Source: Enterobacter kobei (GTDB lineage Bacteria; Pseudomonadota; Gammaproteobacteria; Enterobacterales; Enterobacteriaceae). Taken from it: DNA of 64,000 bases. Location: positions 1,116,001 to 1,180,000 of the forward strand of contig NZ_CP017181.1 in the NCBI RefSeq assembly GCF_001729765.1, given 5' to 3'. The position numbers were made by a program, and so were the translations under genes. The notes beneath the pieces were generated by a model. That model searched no databases, had not been told where the DNA came from, and saw nothing but the letters and a program-made list of their open reading frames with translations. Shown here one piece after another: positions 31,948 to 40,683 of this stretch (the stretch's first letter is position 1; every line of letters starts with the position of its first letter).

Positions 31948-32303
31948 TTAGCCAAAACCATATCTGCCCCTGCTTGCCATTTCTCTATCAGGTATGGAAT
32001 AACCTCAATCGGGTCTTGCAAGTCCACGTCAATCGGGATAATCGCGTCACCGGTCGCATGGTCAAGACCCGCAAATAACGCAGGCTCTTTTCCAAAGTTG
32101 CGGGTGAAGGAAAGTGGTATTACAAGCGGGTCAGCTACAGCAAGCGCGTTTATGATTGATTCTGTGGCGTCTTTACTGCCGTCATTGATAAAGACTATCT
32201 CGACTTCGTGTTGTTGCAGATCTTCAAATTCGCGCACTGTTTTATAGAAGATCGGAATTGCTTCCTCTTCATTAAATACAGGAACGACCAGAGAAATTTT
32301 CAT
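31948..32303 (-). pseudogene. gtrB: gtrB, 5' part (GT2 domain start)
   Basis: Residues 1 to about 118 of GtrB, starting [17 protein letters not shown], with the GT2 nucleotide-binding Asp ([11 protein letters not shown]) and the DVDLQDP metal motif. It is cut by the IS5-type copy 2 just after VLAK. ATG 32303 overlaps the gtrA stop by 4 bases, the usual gtrA-gtrB arrangement. Confidence 0.94.
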
Positions 32304-32662
32304 TTCGCATCCCTAAAGACAATGAACCGTGAGTATAAAAAACCGGCTACAAGACTGAATCCGGAAAAGGCGACAAGGGTAACGACAGGTGGAGCGCCGA
32401 TTAAATCCGCGATATATCCTGTCACGCCAGCCATAACGCCCATGAAAACGATGAACGCGATGTAACGCGCAGAAGTGGCCTGAGCCTTGAACGTCCATTT
32501 TGCATTCGCAAAAAAACTGAAAGTTACCGCAATACAGAAAGCAACGACGTTCGCAACGGTCTGGTTAGCATCGAGGAAATGCATAAGCGCACCGAAACAC
32601 AACCAGTGAAGAGCAGTGTTGACCACGCCCACTGAAACATAGCGAGTAAACAGTTTTACCAT
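32300..32662 (-). CDS. gtrA: GtrA, bactoprenol-linked glucose flippase
   Basis: A 120-residue membrane protein with four hydrophobic segments, typical of GtrA ([20 protein letters not shown] start; NAKWTFKA). It is thought to flip undecaprenyl-phosphate-glucose across the inner membrane in phage-encoded O-antigen glucosylation. Itself intact, but the operon beyond it is broken by IS5-type and IS1 elements. Confidence 0.94.
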   Translation of the reverse strand: MVKLFTRYVSVGVVNTALHWLCFGALMHFLDANQTVANVVAFCIAVTFSFFANAKWTFKAQATSARYIAFIVFMGVMAGVTGYIADLIGAPPVVTLVAFSGFSLVAGFLYSRFIVFRDAK

Positions 32663-33176
32663 TTTAGAAATCAGTTAATTCTGAAAGGCGAGGATTTTAA
32701 CACCACTGCGAAGCATGATCGACCCTATTATTTAGTGAGGCTGTGTATGGATACAGTTGTTTGTATGATATTCATGCCACGCACAGCAGAGGTGAGCACC
32801 TCTTTCGTTGCGCGCATTCATCTCACCCATAGTTACTTGAGTTCAGACCGCGTCATTGAACAGTTACGGGAGTTCAACTGGCATTTTACCTGCAGCGGAG
32901 CTAAGTCTTGGATAGAGCGTTACCCCCTCTCCCGACTTGGCCGATAAGACAACAGACTAAAGCGATAACAGTTACTGGATCATGCATAACATGGTGAGGT
33001 TTTTCTGAAGGGGCTTTTCCTCACCAGTCATGGAGTATCAGGAACAGGGGGTTAACTATCGATCTTCTATGCGGGATTGATGGCAACTACCGGTTATTTG
33101 GAACGTCAAAGGTTGGGCTGTCAATATGGCAATGTCTGCAGATAGAGCGAGTTTGGCATTACGAGAGAATAAAAAA
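32663..33176. other. Island interval without recognisable gene
   Basis: About 510 bases upstream of gtrA. Frames of up to 70 codons exist on the plus strand (32735-32947) but show no family features or good ribosome site. The part next to gtrA should hold the gtr promoter. I looked for GATC clusters of the kind that give Dam/OxyR phase variation of P22-type gtr operons and saw only isolated GATC sites, not a pattern. Confidence 0.5.
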
Positions 33177-33196
33177 GGCGACCGCATCAGGTCGCC
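33177..33196 (-). terminator. Terminator of the acyltransferase gene
   Basis: GGCGACC-GCATCA-GGTCGCC hairpin lies just past the acyltransferase stop; on the minus strand it is followed by a run of T (TTTTTT at 33171-33176 read in reverse). Confidence 0.85.
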
Positions 33197-33201
33197 ATAA
33201 A

Positions 33202-34335
33202 TTATGAAGCAGTATTAGTTTTGTATAATGATGCTTTTTTCGATTTGATGAATGGCCTCTCCACAAAATGGTAGGTGAAAGAGGATAGCAGGCAAATTGA
33301 TATGTATGCTGAAACAAATAATGTGATGACCTTGTAGTCAGTATGCGAAACATCATCCTTACTAATTACTTGACTTAAAGGGAAAAGTATCAATCCCTGG
33401 GTTAAGTACAGGCTATAGCTAACAGCACCAAGTCTCTTTGCAGCCTTAGTTGCCAGTAACCCGAATATGTCGGCACCGGAGATTACAGAGAAAAATATTA
33501 CGCATAAAAAAAACTTTTCCGGAGACCTGAACAGGTCTGGCTGTGCAAAGCCAGTAATCAGAACTGTAGCCACTAAAAGTATGTTTGCATGCAGTCTGGA
33601 GATAATTATTTTGTCCTTAAGTTCCCTGCAAAGCATCCCGGCGAAAAAATATGACCATAGATATGCATCTCTTGTAAAGCCAGGCAATAAATATACAGAA
33701 AACGCAAAAAGGACTATGGTTAACTCCATAGACCACTTTTTAAGAATAAAAAGTAAAGGCAGTGAAAAGTAGAACATCCATTCCCACCTCAACGTCCACG
33801 TTACACCAGCCAGTGCCATCCATGATTTATTAAAGTCAGTCACATTAGGCTTGCTATTCCAGAGGCCACCATCGAACCATGACATTGTTTTTGAAACTGT
33901 ATCCAATGTAATAGGGTCATGATCTGTTAATGAAAACAACAAAACCAATCCAGCAAAAGAGCATGCAGTTGCTAGCGGAACGATTCTTAAAAATCTCTTC
34001 TTATAAAGGTCTACCCAGTCTACGGTTTCCTTATTTCTCACCTTTCCCCAAAAGAGATATGCCGTAGTCATGAAAAAAAGCGCAACGCCGTATTTACCCA
34101 TGTATGTGAGCCATAAAGAACTTGGTGACCACATGCCCTTTGTAATATAAGAATGCAAACAATCAAGATGATGGAGAATAACAAATGATGCCAATAAAAA
34201 CCGCATGCCATCAAGACTATTGGAACGAACCGCTTCGGTTTCTTCATCAATAAACCTGAAAACAGGGAGACTGAAAATTAAAAGCGCAATAATAAGGCTA
34301 AAAAGCGCCATGCTAATTGTGTAAGTGACGTCCAT
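33202..34335 (-). CDS. Acyltransferase family 3 membrane protein (possible O-antigen acetylase)
   Basis: A 377-residue integral membrane protein with about ten hydrophobic segments. It carries family-3 acyltransferase features: LDGMRFLLASFVILHH near residue 42-57 (conserved R and H), the KRFLRIVP motif near 112-119, and the WTLRWEWMFYFSLPLLF block near 181-197. Family members move acetyl groups to sugars, for example phage Sf6 Oac acting on O-antigen rhamnose. Its place beside gtrAB in a phage-derived island suggests O-antigen acetylation. AT-rich compared with core genes, consistent with transfer. It appears intact and has its own terminator. Confidence 0.85.
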   Translation of the reverse strand: MDVTYTISMALFSLIIALLIFSLPVFRFIDEETEAVRSNSLDGMRFLLASFVILHHLDCLHSYITKGMWSPSSLWLTYMGKYGVALFFMTTAYLFWGKVRNKETVDWVDLYKKRFLRIVPLATACSFAGLVLLFSLTDHDPITLDTVSKTMSWFDGGLWNSKPNVTDFNKSWMALAGVTWTLRWEWMFYFSLPLLFILKKWSMELTIVLFAFSVYLLPGFTRDAYLWSYFFAGMLCRELKDKIIISRLHANILLVATVLITGFAQPDLFRSPEKFFLCVIFFSVISGADIFGLLATKAAKRLGAVSYSLYLTQGLILFPLSQVISKDDVSHTDYKVITLFVSAYISICLLSSFTYHFVERPFIKSKKASLYKTNTAS

Positions 34336-34584
34336 TATTTATATACCTTTATAATATCAACTATTAATCTATTATTCGCCATGTCACTTCAAAGTCATTT
34401 GAACTTTAGAATGGCGAAGAGTCTAGCATTGAGAGAGTCTGAAATCGACGGTCATGGCGTTTTCTTGCTGTCTAGTTGGTGACATCGATTAAGGTGGAGC
34501 TTAAAAACTAAATTTTTTTGAATCTAGCATGACTTGGGGATTCCTCTCATCTCAACGCTTGCTCAACTGCATCAATCATTCATT

Positions 34585-34600
34585 CTGTTCATGCATCCAG
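34585..34600 (+). promoter_or_regulatory. LexA-like box upstream of umuD remnant
   Basis: CTGTTCATGCATCCAG fits the CTG-N10-CAG core of LexA sites and lies 20 bases upstream of the umuD-like start. Only one base departs from CTGT-N8-ACAG. Binding is inferred. Confidence 0.6.
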
Positions 34601-34619
34601 TAATTATTGGAGGCGTATC

Positions 34620-35031
34620 ATGGGGCTTCCACCGCCAGCGCAAGACTATGCAGAGAAGCGCATGTCGTTCGACAAGCGCATCATAACCAGATCGTCATCG
34701 ACATATCTGATGAGAGCTGGTGCAACGCATCACTGCGAAGGAGGCTTGAGCGGAGTTGTTCTGGAAGTGGATATCTCATTGAGTGTGCGACGGATCATTG
34801 TTGGTACAAAGCATGGCAGGTGAGTTGAGGATAAAGCGATACCGCAAATCGCCAAAACCGCACCTGGAGGATTTGCAGGCGGGTAGACGTGATGAGATTC
34901 CGGTTCACGATGACGGAACGAGTCTGGATGGGGTATTCGGAGTGATAACGTATCTCACCAACGATACACGAACAGGTGAGTTTGAAGGTTACCCGGTGAT
35001 GCAGGAATCAAATTACACAGCCATGCCATGA
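34620..35031 (+). pseudogene. umuD/impA-like SOS mutagenesis protein remnant
   Basis: The first frame reads MGLPPPAQDYAEKRMSFDKRIITRSSSTYLMRA, resembling the UmuD region [31 protein letters not shown]; the active Ser motif GDSM is lost (GATHHCEGG). After a frameshift near 34800 a second frame continues GELRIKRYRKSPKP...SLDGVFGVITY, matching the UmuD end GEFTVKKL...SLDVFGVV. No umuC follows. The S24 peptidase-type protein is therefore dead. Its LexA-like box fits the SOS origin. Confidence 0.72.
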
Positions 35032-35184
35032 GGCATACTGTGTACCCTCTGTTTAATAAATGTGTCATGCATTGATGAACCATAACGCAACGCAGAAACA
35101 TGTAACGACACTTAATGACAAAAAAACGGCGCGAATGCAGCAAAGATAATTATATAACATTGAGTTAAATCGAACCGTGCGTTC

Positions 35185-35228
35185 TTCTAAACCATATGTA
35201 GTAGGCTAGAATCCTACAGGGCGTGCCA
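35185..35228 (+). repeat. attR: degenerate repeat of argU 3' end
   Basis: TTCTAA..CC.TA.GT.GTAGG.T.GAATCCTACAGGGCGTGCCA copies the anticodon-to-CCA half of argU with several changes; the last 20 bases are exact. With the tRNA at 27676-27752 it defines the island borders. Confidence 0.88.
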
Positions 35229-35313
35229 ATGATCCCCCCTTTTTTCTATATTTGAACTGCAACATATCCCTGCTTTACTGAAAGGTGATTAATCCTGCGA
35301 TGAGGGCTCACCC

Positions 35314-36534
35314 GTGGCATATGTTGAAAAAGCACTTCGGTTTAATCCTGCCTCACCTGTCTTTCAGGAAAATCTTCATAACGTCTACCACCACATGCGA
35401 AACCACCAGCCTGTAGCGCGAATCGGCAAAACGTGGGTGCTTACCCGCTATCAGGATGTTTATCAGACGCTTAAAGAGCGAGCATTCGTCTCCTCGGGTA
35501 TACCTGAAGATGTGCATAGCGAAATGGAAAAAGAGTGCTTCAGCCTCTCGCCCCCCATACGCGATCTTCTCTACGGCATTGTGCTGTTTGAAGACGGGAA
35601 TGTGCATCGCGCGCACCGTCAGGCGCTGCAAGCTCTGTTTACCGGCGAATCCTGGGCTGCGTTAACCCAGTTGATTTCTGACGAGTCACATACGTTGGTG
35701 GCAGAGTTAACCACCACCGGCACGTTTGACGGCATTCGCCAGATTGCTGCCCCGCTCTGGGGGAAGCTGTTCACCGCCTGGCTCAACCTGCCGGAAGCGC
35801 AGCAGGAGGTGGTTGAACAAGAGAAAAGTGCCATCAGGCTGTTGCTGGACCCCAGCGCAATTGATCGAGAGGGATTACAGCGGCTGATCGTGGCGCTTTC
35901 CCGTCTGGATGACAGTTTTCGCCAACTCGCGCAGGCACACAGCCAGGGTTACGACTCGCTTTTTTATCGCAGCCTCCTGAAAGGATATGGCGGCGATCGG
36001 GATGCGCTTGCAACGCGGTTTAGCACAGACTGCGTCACTATGCTGATCGGCGGGAGTGAAACCAGCGAAGCGTTAACCGGAAACCTGGTGTATATGCTGG
36101 CACAACATCCTGAATTACAGGCGTGCGTCAGAAATAACACGCTGCGGATGAAAGATGTCGTCAGTGAAACCATGCGCTTTGAGTCTCCGTTGCAGATGGG
36201 CAGGCGAAAGGTAGTGGCTCCCGTGCAATTTCTGGGACGCGAACTTAAAGCGGGGGATAACATCTTAGTATGCCTTGGTTCTGCAAATCGCGATGAAAGC
36301 GTATTTGAAGAGGCGTGGCGTTTTATTCCTGGCCGCAAGAATGCCCAACGTCAGCTGGGATTTGGCGCAGGCGTGCACCAGTGTATTGGACAACTGCTGG
36401 CGCAGTGTCAGGCTGAAACCCTTGCCATGGCTTTATGCGAGCGCGGGACGCTCTCTCTCGACGGTGAGGCTAAATGGTCGACGCGAAGCCTGATTCTGAG
36501 AACGCTGGAGACGCTGCCGGTAAAAATTACCTGA
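35314..36534 (+). CDS. Cytochrome P450
   Basis: A 406-residue soluble bacterial P450. C-helix HRAHR (98-102), I-helix GGSET (246-250, the acid-threonine pair for oxygen activation), K-helix ETMR (285-288) and the haem loop FGAGVHQCIG with ligand Cys357 are all present. It should oxidise a small hydrophobic substrate with electrons from ferredoxin or flavodoxin partners not encoded nearby. GTG 35314 follows GAGGG at a good distance. P450s are scarce in Enterobacteriaceae; this one starts 86 bases after the island right border and is followed by the iron locus. Substrate unknown. Confidence 0.92.
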   Translation: MAYVEKALRFNPASPVFQENLHNVYHHMRNHQPVARIGKTWVLTRYQDVYQTLKERAFVSSGIPEDVHSEMEKECFSLSPPIRDLLYGIVLFEDGNVHRAHRQALQALFTGESWAALTQLISDESHTLVAELTTTGTFDGIRQIAAPLWGKLFTAWLNLPEAQQEVVEQEKSAIRLLLDPSAIDREGLQRLIVALSRLDDSFRQLAQAHSQGYDSLFYRSLLKGYGGDRDALATRFSTDCVTMLIGGSETSEALTGNLVYMLAQHPELQACVRNNTLRMKDVVSETMRFESPLQMGRRKVVAPVQFLGRELKAGDNILVCLGSANRDESVFEEAWRFIPGRKNAQRQLGFGAGVHQCIGQLLAQCQAETLAMALCERGTLSLDGEAKWSTRSLILRTLETLPVKIT

Positions 36535-36774
36535 GGTAATAATAAGGACAACGCTAAGAAGGGAATCATATTTTCACGGCGGAAGTGGTGAACGTTTTTT
36601 ATTCTTAAATTGTCAGATAAATAACGACGTAATAAATAGAAGGCTAATGATATTTTGTAGTGTGTTGTCTTAAGGTTTTCTTAATCTTTAATTAATCCGT
36701 TTTTTAAATCTGGATTTTTATCACTTCACTCCCCGCAAAAAAGAAATTTTACACTTTTACGCTTAAACTGGATT

Positions 36775-36793
36775 GATACTAATTATCATTAGC
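36775..36793 (+). promoter_or_regulatory. Fur box upstream of iron ABC transporter
   Basis: GATACTAATTATCATTAGC matches the 19-bp Fur consensus GATAATGATAATCATTATC at 15 positions and lies 74 bases before the fbpA start, in the otherwise gene-free AT-rich stretch 36535-36866. Iron-dependent repression is inferred. Confidence 0.8.
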
Positions 36794-36866
36794 GTTTTTG
36801 TATGCTTTAATCCTGTCCCACAACGCTATGCGTCATTATTCCCGTTGCTCTATTAAGGATATGTTC

Positions 36867-37883
36867 ATGAATTCTCGCCTGCTGTCCTGCTTCTCGCTTG
36901 CCTTGTTGTCATCATCGCTTTTCCTTTCCACACAATCCGTTGCCGCCGATAACAGCGAAGGCATTGTGGTATACAACGCGCAGCATGAAAACCTGGTGAA
37001 GTCGTGGGTTGACGGTTTTACCAAAGAGACCGGCATTAAGGTCACGCTGCGTAACGGCGATGACAGCGAGCTGGGTAACCAGCTGGTTCAGGAAGGCAGC
37101 GCATCACCTGCAGACGTATTTCTGACGGAAAACTCGCCGTCCATGGTACTGGTGGATAACGCTAACCTGTTTGCCCCGCTGGATGCAGACACCCTGAAGC
37201 AGGTACCGGCAGAGTACCGCCCGGCGCATGGCCGCTGGATCGGCATTGCCGCCCGCAGCACCGTATTCGTCTATAACCCGGCAAAACTGAGCGAACAGCA
37301 GCTGCCTAAGTCGCTGATGGATCTGGCCAAACCCGAGTGGAAAGGCCGCTGGGCGGCATCACCGTCAGGCGCGGATTTCCAGGCCATCGTGAGCGCAATG
37401 CTGGCGCTTAAAGGCGAAAAAGCCACGCTGGAATGGCTGAAGGCGATGAAAGCTAATTTCGTGGCCTATAAAGGCAACAGCACCGTGATGAAAGCCGTCA
37501 ACGCCGGCCAGATTGATGGCGGGGTGATTTATCACTACTACCGTTTTGTCGATCAGTCCAAAACGGGTGAGAACAGCAAAAACACCAAACTCTACTACTT
37601 CAAACACCAGGATCCGGGCGCGTTCGTCAGCCTTTCCGGTGGTGGCGTGCTGGCGTCCAGTAAACACAAAGCGCAGGCCCAGGCGTTCATCAAATACATT
37701 ACCGGTAAAGAGGGCCAGGAAAGCCTGCGCACCAACAATGCCTTTGAATATGCGGTGGGCGTGAACGCGGCCTCTAACCCGAAACTGGTCCCGCTGAACG
37801 ATCTGGATGCACCGAAAGTTGAACCTTCAACGCTCAACAGTAAAAAAGTTATCGAGCTGATGACGCAAGCCGGTCTGCTGTGA
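36867..37883 (+). CDS. fbpA: FbpA-type periplasmic ferric iron-binding protein
   Basis: A 338-residue solute-binding protein with signal peptide (residues 1 to about 26, ending SVAA|DN). The mature start GIVVYNAQHENLVKSWVDGF and the tyrosine pair in GGVIYHYYRF are typical of FbpA/AfuA proteins that hold naked Fe3+. AAGG at 36855-36858 favours ATG 36867 (MNSRLLS) over ATG 36861. It is first in a three-gene operon with permease and ATPase and sits behind a Fur box. Names SfuA/AfuA/FbpA are equivalent here. Confidence 0.9.
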   Translation: MNSRLLSCFSLALLSSSLFLSTQSVAADNSEGIVVYNAQHENLVKSWVDGFTKETGIKVTLRNGDDSELGNQLVQEGSASPADVFLTENSPSMVLVDNANLFAPLDADTLKQVPAEYRPAHGRWIGIAARSTVFVYNPAKLSEQQLPKSLMDLAKPEWKGRWAASPSGADFQAIVSAMLALKGEKATLEWLKAMKANFVAYKGNSTVMKAVNAGQIDGGVIYHYYRFVDQSKTGENSKNTKLYYFKHQDPGAFVSLSGGGVLASSKHKAQAQAFIKYITGKEGQESLRTNNAFEYAVGVNAASNPKLVPLNDLDAPKVEPSTLNSKKVIELMTQAGLL

Positions 37884-37907
37884 TCCTGAGAGTGAAGTGA
37901 AGGTCTT

Positions 37908-39482
37908 ATGTCTGGTCTGAGTCTCGACCTCGGCAAAAACAGCGTGCGGGAGCCTGGCCGCAGGCGTCCTGCACTGCCGATGGTAGCGTTAGCTGTCCTT
38001 TTTTCTTTACTGGCACTTCTGCCCCTGGGTTTTATCATTGCCATAGGCGTTGAGACGGGCTGGGAAACGATTAGGGCGCTGGTATTTCGCCCACGTGTTG
38101 CTGAGCTGCTCAGCAACACGCTGTGGCTGACGGCGCTGGCGGTACCGCTGTGTATCGTGACGGGCGTGGCGATCGCCTGGCTCACGGAGCGCACGCAGCT
38201 TGCCGGGCGAGGGATCTGGTCCGCGCTGGCGGTCGCCCCACTGGCGATCCCCGCGTTTGTGCAAAGCTATGCCTGGGTGAGCGTGGTTCCCTCGATGCAT
38301 GGCCTTTCCGCGGGCGTGTTCCTCTCCGTTTTAGCTTACTATCCGTTTATTTATATGCCGGTTGCGGCGGTGCTGCGTCGTCTTGACCCGACGCTGGAAG
38401 ATGTGGCCGCCTCGCTCGGCACCCCGCCGTGGCGGGTCTTTTTCCGCGTGGTGCTGCCGCAGCTAAAACTGGCTATCTGCGGCGGCGCGCTGCTGGTGGC
38501 GCTGCACCTGCTGGCGGAATACGGTCTGTACGTGATGATCCGTTTTGATACCTTCACAACGGCCATCTATGACCAGTTTCAGTCCACCTTCAGCGGCCCG
38601 GCAGCGAACATGCTGGCGGGCGTATTGGCCTTATGCTGCCTGGCGATCTTAGTGCTGGAAGGCGTGACGCGCGGGAAAGCGCGCTATGCACGCATTGGCG
38701 CGGGCGCGGCACGTGAACAGAAACGCTGGCCGCTGAAGCCTGCGGCGGCTGCGCTGGGACAGCTGTTTTTCCTCGCGCTGGTCATTCTGGCGCTGGGCGT
38801 GCCGTTACTTGTCCTGTGCCGCTGGATTTGGCTCGGCGGCGTACAAAACTGGATGAACGCCGACCTCTGGCACTCCCTGCGCCAGACGCTGATGCTCGGC
38901 GTGGGTGGGGCACTGCTGACGACGGCGTGCGTGATCCCCATCGCGTGGCTTGGGATCCGCTACCCGCACCGTATTTTCCGGATGCTGGAAGGGTGCATCT
39001 ATATCACCAGTTCGCTGCCGGGCATTGTCACCGCGCTGGCGCTGGTCACGGTCACTATTCATTACGCTCGCCCCATTTATCAGACGGAAATCACCCTGTT
39101 CCTGGCCTATCTGCTGATGTTTATGCCCCGCGCGCTCATTAACCTGCGGGCAGGGATTGCCCAAGCGCCGGTGGAGCTGGAAAACGTGGCGCGCAGCCTG
39201 GGCAGCACGCCTGCGAAAGCGCTCTGGAGCGTTACCCTGCGGCTGGCCGCACCGGGCGCTGCGGCAGGCGCCGCGCTGGTATTCCTTGGCGTCAGCAACG
39301 AATTGACCGCCACGCTGCTGCTCTCGCCGCTGGGAACCCGCACGCTCTCCACCGGATTTTGGGCGCTGACCAGTGAAATTGATTATGTGGCCGCCGCGCC
39401 CTACGCAATGCTGATGATTCTGATCTCACTCCCGCTGACCGCCATTCTCTATATGCAGTCGAAAAAAATTGCAGGGCTATGA
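37908..39482 (+). CDS. fbpB: FbpB-type ferric iron permease (fused double permease)
   Basis: A 524-residue inner-membrane permease with about 12 helices, made of two BPD-type halves, as usual for FbpB. EAA loops for ATPase docking are visible in both halves ([23 protein letters not shown] and [22 protein letters not shown]). It forms the Fe3+ channel with FbpA and FbpC. Starts 24 bases after fbpA. Confidence 0.93.
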   Translation: MSGLSLDLGKNSVREPGRRRPALPMVALAVLFSLLALLPLGFIIAIGVETGWETIRALVFRPRVAELLSNTLWLTALAVPLCIVTGVAIAWLTERTQLAGRGIWSALAVAPLAIPAFVQSYAWVSVVPSMHGLSAGVFLSVLAYYPFIYMPVAAVLRRLDPTLEDVAASLGTPPWRVFFRVVLPQLKLAICGGALLVALHLLAEYGLYVMIRFDTFTTAIYDQFQSTFSGPAANMLAGVLALCCLAILVLEGVTRGKARYARIGAGAAREQKRWPLKPAAAALGQLFFLALVILALGVPLLVLCRWIWLGGVQNWMNADLWHSLRQTLMLGVGGALLTTACVIPIAWLGIRYPHRIFRMLEGCIYITSSLPGIVTALALVTVTIHYARPIYQTEITLFLAYLLMFMPRALINLRAGIAQAPVELENVARSLGSTPAKALWSVTLRLAAPGAAAGAALVFLGVSNELTATLLLSPLGTRTLSTGFWALTSEIDYVAAAPYAMLMILISLPLTAILYMQSKKIAGL

Positions 39483-39483
39483 C

Positions 39484-40506
39484 ATGCTTGAATTAACCGC
39501 CATTTCAAAATCGTTTTCGGACGTGCAGGTGCTCGACAGCTTAAACCTGAGCGTTGCGCCGGGGAGCCGCACGGCGATTGTCGGCCCCTCCGGGTCGGGG
39601 AAAACCACGCTGCTGCGTATTCTCGCCGGGTTTGAGACGCCGGATACCGGCCGCATTGTCATGCAGGGAAAAACGCTGTTTGATGAAAATCATATTGTTC
39701 CTGCTCACCTGCGCGGGATCGGTTTTGTGCCCCAGGAGGGCGCGCTGTTCCCCCATCTCAACGTGGCAGATAACATTGCCTGGGGGCTGAACGGTACCCG
39801 CCATGAGAAGCGCCAGCGCGTTGAGGTGCTGATGGAGATGGTCTCTCTCGACAGGCAGCTGGCGACGCACTGGCCCCATGAGATTTCCGGCGGACAGCAG
39901 CAGCGCGTGGCGCTTGCCCGTGCGCTGGCGCAACGTCCTTCGCTGATGCTGCTGGATGAACCGTTCTCGGCGCTGGATACCGGCTTGCGCGCCATGACGC
40001 GTAAAGCAACGGCCGATCTGCTGGCGGAAGCGGGCGTGGCCTCAATTCTGGTCACCCACGATCAGAACGAAGCGTTGTCTTTTGCCACGCAGGTTGCCGT
40101 GATGCGTTCTGGCCGCTTCACGCAGGTGGGAACGCCTTATGACGTCTACACCCGTCCCGTTGACGAAGAGACGGCGCTGTTTCTTGGCGATGCCGTGATC
40201 CTGCCTGCTCAGCTCGCTGGCGGTTACGCCGTGTGTGCACTGGGCGAGGTGCCGACGGACAATCCGCATGCAACAGGAGAGGGCCGGGTAATGATGCGTC
40301 CTGAACAATTGCGCGTGACGGCATGTGCGCCTCATGAAAGCCCGGTCTCCATTCTTGATGTCGACTTCACCGGTCAGCTGTCTACGCTGACGCTGGGATT
40401 AGCGGGGCATGAACAGCCCGTTATCCTCAGGACCGTCAGTCAGCCGGGCTGGCACCCGGGCGCGGCGGTACGCATTGATGTGACGGGCACTGCGCGCGTT
40501 TTATAA
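39484..40506 (+). CDS. fbpC: FbpC-type ferric iron ABC ATPase
   Basis: A 340-residue ATPase: Walker A GPSGSGKTT, Q-loop FVPQEGALFPH, signature SGGQQQR, Walker B LMLLDEP, switch VTHDQ, then a C-terminal TOBE-like domain (from about 250). It powers Fe3+ uptake. ATG 39484 lies one base after the fbpB stop; an earlier in-frame start would overlap fbpB. A hairpin follows. Confidence 0.93.
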   Translation: MLELTAISKSFSDVQVLDSLNLSVAPGSRTAIVGPSGSGKTTLLRILAGFETPDTGRIVMQGKTLFDENHIVPAHLRGIGFVPQEGALFPHLNVADNIAWGLNGTRHEKRQRVEVLMEMVSLDRQLATHWPHEISGGQQQRVALARALAQRPSLMLLDEPFSALDTGLRAMTRKATADLLAEAGVASILVTHDQNEALSFATQVAVMRSGRFTQVGTPYDVYTRPVDEETALFLGDAVILPAQLAGGYAVCALGEVPTDNPHATGEGRVMMRPEQLRVTACAPHESPVSILDVDFTGQLSTLTLGLAGHEQPVILRTVSQPGWHPGAAVRIDVTGTARVL

Positions 40507-40510
40507 TCGT

Positions 40511-40533
40511 AACCACCCCTAAAGGGGGTGGTT
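40511..40533 (+). terminator. Hairpin after fbpC
   Basis: AACCACCCC-TAAAG-GGGGTGGTT forms a 9-bp perfect stem 5 bases past fbpC, followed by GTTCC rather than a long T run. It probably ends or trims the fbpABC transcript. Confidence 0.7.
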
Positions 40534-40683
40534 GTTCCCCATCGTCCTCATTACCTCCCTTCATGAACGCGTGACGCTTGCCAATGCATACATAATGCGT
40601 ATAGTTCTCATTTGCATTGCTGTTAATACATTCTAAGGCCCGACAACGGGTCATTTTTTCGCGCACTTTCAAATGAGTTAACG

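Noticed and set aside
32735..32947. 70-codon plus-strand frame upstream of gtrA
   Set aside because: No recognisable motif or ribosome site; likely chance frame in decayed island DNA.
35185..35228. Second tRNA-Arg gene
   Set aside because: Only the 3' half is present, with changes in the anticodon stem; it is the attachment-site repeat.
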